Shown here piece after piece: positions 59,990 through 64,000 of a stretch of 64,000 nucleotides of DNA. The DNA comes from Panorpa germanica (taxonomy: Eukaryota; Arthropoda; Insecta; Mecoptera; Panorpidae). The notes under the pieces were generated by a model that had not been told where the DNA came from, did not search any database, and worked only from the letters and a program-made list of their open reading frames with translations. Made by a program: the position numbers and the translations under genes. Every line of letters begins with the position of its first letter. Position 1 is the stretch's first letter. Where the stretch lies: contig OY783214.1 in the NCBI GenBank assembly GCA_963678705.1, positions 9,238,001 to 9,302,000 of the forward strand, written 5' to 3'.

Positions 59990-62305
59990 ACATTTTCGTA
60001 GCTCCTCGTGATCGTGGTTTATTCCTCCACTCAGATAAAAACGCAGATTTTGAGTCTTTAAATTCTATATATAATTGTATTCGTTTTAAATAGGATATAC
60101 ACAAACCTATAGAATTAAATACAGCACTTTTGATTGTGCAAGTATAGATAAGTTTTATCGCGGCGGAAGTTCTTGACATAGTGGTTGGGTAAATGTTTAA
60201 ATGTATATTGTTGATTACTATTAATATAACAGTGAATGAATTATTTTTATGATATGCTTTTGCAATACTTATTTATAACGCGTATTACAAATCTTCTATT
60301 CATTATGTTCTGATTCTGATATCAACTTTGTTCTGACAAATTGAAATAATGTAAATTCTTTTCGTCAAAAATTGCAAGCACAAACTGTGCTTGTCACTGA
60401 TAAACGAATAAAAATCTATTTCATAGAGGAAATCGTCCAGACTTTTGTAATAAATAAATATTTTTTAATTGTATTGCTATATGCTAGTGTGGGCGTTTTG
60501 TTTCACATGTGTACCACACATGCATATATACATATACACTTGTCCTGTTTTATATCCTCTATAGACTATAGTGATTCTATGCTATCAGGGCGCGTATACG
60601 AGTATACGATACATTCAGAAGTAGTCTAATATAGACGTCTATGTTACATTGAGATTAGGGTTTGTCCTGTCTATTCTGTCTATTTCCTAAATGGGTTTGG
60701 GTCCAGCAGTTGAGTTTATCATCAACGACCTAACGAGGGTTTGTTTTAATATTAATAGGGTTATATGTTGTTTCACTTAATACAGTGGATGTCAACCTTT
60801 TATTATGAAAAATACCTTAAATAAAAGTATTCAGTTTCATTTTAAAAAACGGTCTATGACTTTTCACAATTTAAATCTTGTGCTACTTTATTTACTGCCA
60901 TGGTATGTATACATAAAGTTTACACATTTTAAACACTGCCTCAGAAAGAAGTCATTTTTAGTTAAGAGCAGATTTTTGTATGAAGTTTTACATATTATTT
61001 TAAGTTTATTTAAATTTCACACCGACTTAATTTTAATTTAAAAAAGCATTATATAGCAAAACGGTAAAGTTCATTATATGGTTTGTAACCATTCAAATTA
61101 TAATTTAAAATAATGAGATTTATAAATTTTCTTTGTATCTTTTTTTATCTTTTTGTAAAATATATTTCTTTAAATTGCTATTCATGGTTAAAGTCATGTC
61201 TAAATTTCAATTTACTCGGTACAATCAAATGAAATTTGTAATATAAAGTAACTTATTGAAATTGTACTTTAAATTTTACATTTTTTTAACTTTTGATATC
61301 TGTAGATAGTAAGAACTCTTTTTTAATTAGATGTATTATTCAGTTCTAATTAGATGTGTGATGTGTATGGATTCTAACGCTGTAAGTTCTAGGTTTGGTT
61401 GCTTTGTTCTACTGAATATAATAAGCATTGTGTAATCATAAATGTGTTAGCCAAAATATCGACCATCCAATTTATTAGCGAGCCTTCCCCGAATATTGAA
61501 TTTTCAGATAACTTTTCAAGCATTTCTACATCATAATTTTGTACAATGTTACATAGAACTGCATACTCAATTCAGATTTAGATATTTCATAAATATCGTG
61601 CTATTGAACTGAACCATAGATATATTAGGCCGCGACACCATATAGAACTGAGATATTAGGACAATTATGATGGCAAAACAATATGTGTCTTTACAATAAA
61701 AGAACAGCCTGTAATTTCTAACAATATGTAGTGAATTTCACCTAGAAACTGTTGTATCTCCATAGAAGTAAAACGACAAATTCTAAGCCTTTTTTTCTGC
61801 ATTGTGTCAGTGCTTTTGTCTATGTGTAGTCTACCGTAGAACACTCTGTGCCATACCAGTGGTTTTACCTTATTATTCAACATCTTATTATACAATATTG
61901 TTATGTTCATTAAATGTTATTTACACTTTAAGTATATACACTTCTACAGAAGGATTAAGCAAACAATGTATTTTAATGATAGTTTTATTTCAATATGTAA
62001 ATAACAAGAAGTTTACATTTTCTGACAAAAACAGATTACTCGTTTCATAAACCCGTTTTTACGCCTACTAATTTTTTTGATTCGCGCTTTAATATCAATA
62101 CTAGTAACATGGATGTCTGGATCAAATGTCTTTCCTCCATGCAAAAGCAATGACCCGTAGTAAAAGTAGTTTGGTATTTTAAAATGTTATTAATAATATA
62201 ATTTAAATAAATATTTGGTATTTAATTTTATAAAAACTTAAAATTTTGCTTGAAAATTTTCGAAGACTTTTTGTATTTCAGTAAAAATATTCTGTTATAG
62301 TTTGA
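59990..62305. other. AGAP-like intron 1, middle
   Basis: AT-rich; several short open frames on both strands without family features. No further AGAP exon (no GTPase P-loop frame) was found. Confidence 0.4.
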
Positions 62306-62312
62306 GATTGTA

Positions 62313-62820
62313 TTAATCCTCATTTCCACTCAATGTTTTGATATTTAGTTTACGTTTTTATTTAACATTTTAATTTAGATTTCAAGTTTTTAAGAATAAG
62401 CATTTCTCGTCACATTCATGTTTTACTTTGAGTTTAGTTAATTTTGTTGGTGCGCACGCGTTGTTAGTAATATAAATTTTGACAGTTAGACAAAATTGAA
62501 TGTGAAATAATTAAAATTGCTGTTTTTAATAATAATTAGTAATATAAATTATTATTATTTCTTTATTTTCGACAAACTGACATTGAACTTCTTTTAAAAA
62601 TAAATCCTACTGCTTTTTGACAGATTGTCACATTTTGGATGAAATAATGTAATATATATTTTTTTAATTTAATATTTTTAATTTAGAAATAGAAAACTTG
62701 AAAAAAAAATTAAATTAAAAATGGTACTGGCAATAAATGAATAATGCCATATGCTAAACAATTTAAATTAAATCCAAAATACAAAATAAAATTAAAACAA
62801 TGAGAGGGAATGATACTTTA
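62313..62820. repeat. MITE family M2, copy 3 (inverted)
   Basis: Matches copies 1 and 2 in reverse orientation: TTAATCCTCATTTCCACTCA at the left, AGAGGGAATGATACTTTA at the right, and GTTGGTGCGCACGCGTTGTTAGTAAT-like interior. It is more diverged at its ends. Confidence 0.75.
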
Positions 62821-62824
62821 CTGT

Positions 62825-63977
62825 ACATATTCCAGTTTTAAGTAATTGAATGCTTTGATAAACATTTCAAAATTACTTTAGCCATAGGGTTGAATTATAA
62901 CGTTATCTACAAATTCAAATCTATTTCATTTGAAATACCTCGGGGTCATATGTTTCAACATTTGTTACTTTAAGTTAATGAACAGCAATATAACATAATG
63001 GTATTAGATGTTATCAAGTTTGGGTGAAAATCAAGATAACTAAAGGCTTCTACACCTTCAAAGGGTTAGCTAATGTTACTTAGTAATTACATAAGAAAAT
63101 AGTTTATGATCTATTAAAATGAAACGCAATGATATTGTATGCTGAGCACATATTATACTCCATATTGTTACAGAAGATGAGTAGGATAAATTAGTACGTG
63201 ACCTTAGAATTAAGACCGCACGGACCTTACAATTGATATATGAATCATATGATTTCATACAATATTAAAAAATGGTGTATTTAATTAAAAATAATATTAT
63301 CTAAGATATCTAGTTTTGCGTCCTTCTGGCGTTAGTAATTTGCTGCTACACAGGCATAAAAAGTTAATACAAAATATGAATTCATTATAGTAATATCTTT
63401 AAATAATAAATAAAAAAAGAATTGTAGGTGTAAAACTACTGTGTAAACTTCGCTGTCTTATTCCATACCATAATGTTTCTTGTGCTACCTTAGAGAAGAG
63501 TACATGTGATGTATATATATACATTCATCTAGCTAACACAATATGTTTGCATGTATTATGTATATAATTGTAATAGCTATGTAAAGAGCTAAAATATGTT
63601 TAGAGCTATAAGCACTGTAAAATACAGACATATTTATAAACGCGTGCTAAGATGCGAAGAACCGTTGTTTTATGTTTTATGTGTATAATGTTTGAACGAC
63701 ATATGACATTACGCACTTCCCCCGTATAAATATAAAGATAAACAGTGGTGTATTTGCCGAAATTAGCTAGGTGTATTTGCATGCATTTATTTTGTATATT
63801 TAGTGAAATGTTTTAGATGCATACCAACAGCAAGTGATTATATGTATCATTTAAATAAATTAAGATGTGTTTGATTTTAATTTCGTTAAGCAATGAGTAT
63901 ACACCTGATACTAACGCTTTTTATCTGATCCAGTCGTTTAACGAAACATTTATTCTCTAACTAACTTATAAAAACCG
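62825..63977. other. AGAP-like intron 1, last part
   Basis: AT-rich sequence with no recognised gene or bounded element. Confidence 0.4.
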
Positions 63978-64000
63978 TGCTACAAGCTAATTACAAGGTT
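63978..64000 (+). repeat. Dispersed repeat family R2, cut by window end
   Basis: GTGCTACAAGCTAATTACAAGGTT is the same phrase as at about 7164-7184, with the rest beyond the window. Confidence 0.45.

Noticed and set aside
1..64000. CRISPR arrays, operons, bacterial-type transfer or prophage
   Set aside because: Spliced eukaryotic genes throughout; repeats are transposon-like or microsatellites without spacer structure.

Overview
The window is insect nuclear DNA. It is very AT-rich, with spliced genes using GT/AG introns, long repeat-filled intergenic stretches, arthropod-type TATA/initiator promoters and five cuticle-type Pro/Val-rich secreted protein genes. The order of insect cannot be fixed from the sequence. 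No bacterial, viral or organellar gene set is present.

Left half (about 8-38 kb): five tandem paralogous genes on the plus strand (8190-9710, 17153-18364, 23153-24431, 29520-30762, 36564-37866). Each has a four-codon first exon, one phase-0 intron, and a second exon giving a signal peptide, a Lys-Arg site, a Gly-rich stretch and a long array of VPYPVEKHVPYPVKV-type repeats. They match the Vajk / low-complexity Pro-rich cuticular protein group. Four of the five share one promoter layout: a CGAAAGT-like motif, a TATA box, and a TCCAG-N7/8-CTGGA dyad whose start lies exactly 31 bases from the TATA start.

Middle (38.1-51.6 kb, minus strand): eight exons of an angiotensin-converting-enzyme-like (M2) protein that resembles Ance-3. 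The zinc motif is intact, but the residue equal to ACE His353 is Gln. The last visible exon ends in a good splice donor with about 100 C-terminal residues missing. No matching exon was seen further left, so the gene may continue past the left edge with the Vajk-like array inside its intron. In Drosophila, Ance-3 and the vajk genes belong to the Nimrod gene cluster. This window looks like the same linkage in another insect, without any Nimrod (EGF/NIM-repeat) gene in view.

Right end (56.8-64 kb): the first coding exon of an AGAP / centaurin-gamma ArfGAP homologue on the plus strand, head-to-head with the Ance-3-like gene. The rest of that gene lies beyond the right edge.

Between the genes the DNA is full of small transposons. 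There are TTAA-flanked, Harbinger-like, hAT-like and TA-flanked MITEs with visible inverted repeats and, in three cases, target duplications. There are also non-LTR retrotransposon remnants, tRNA-derived sequences, microsatellites and several unnamed dispersed repeats.
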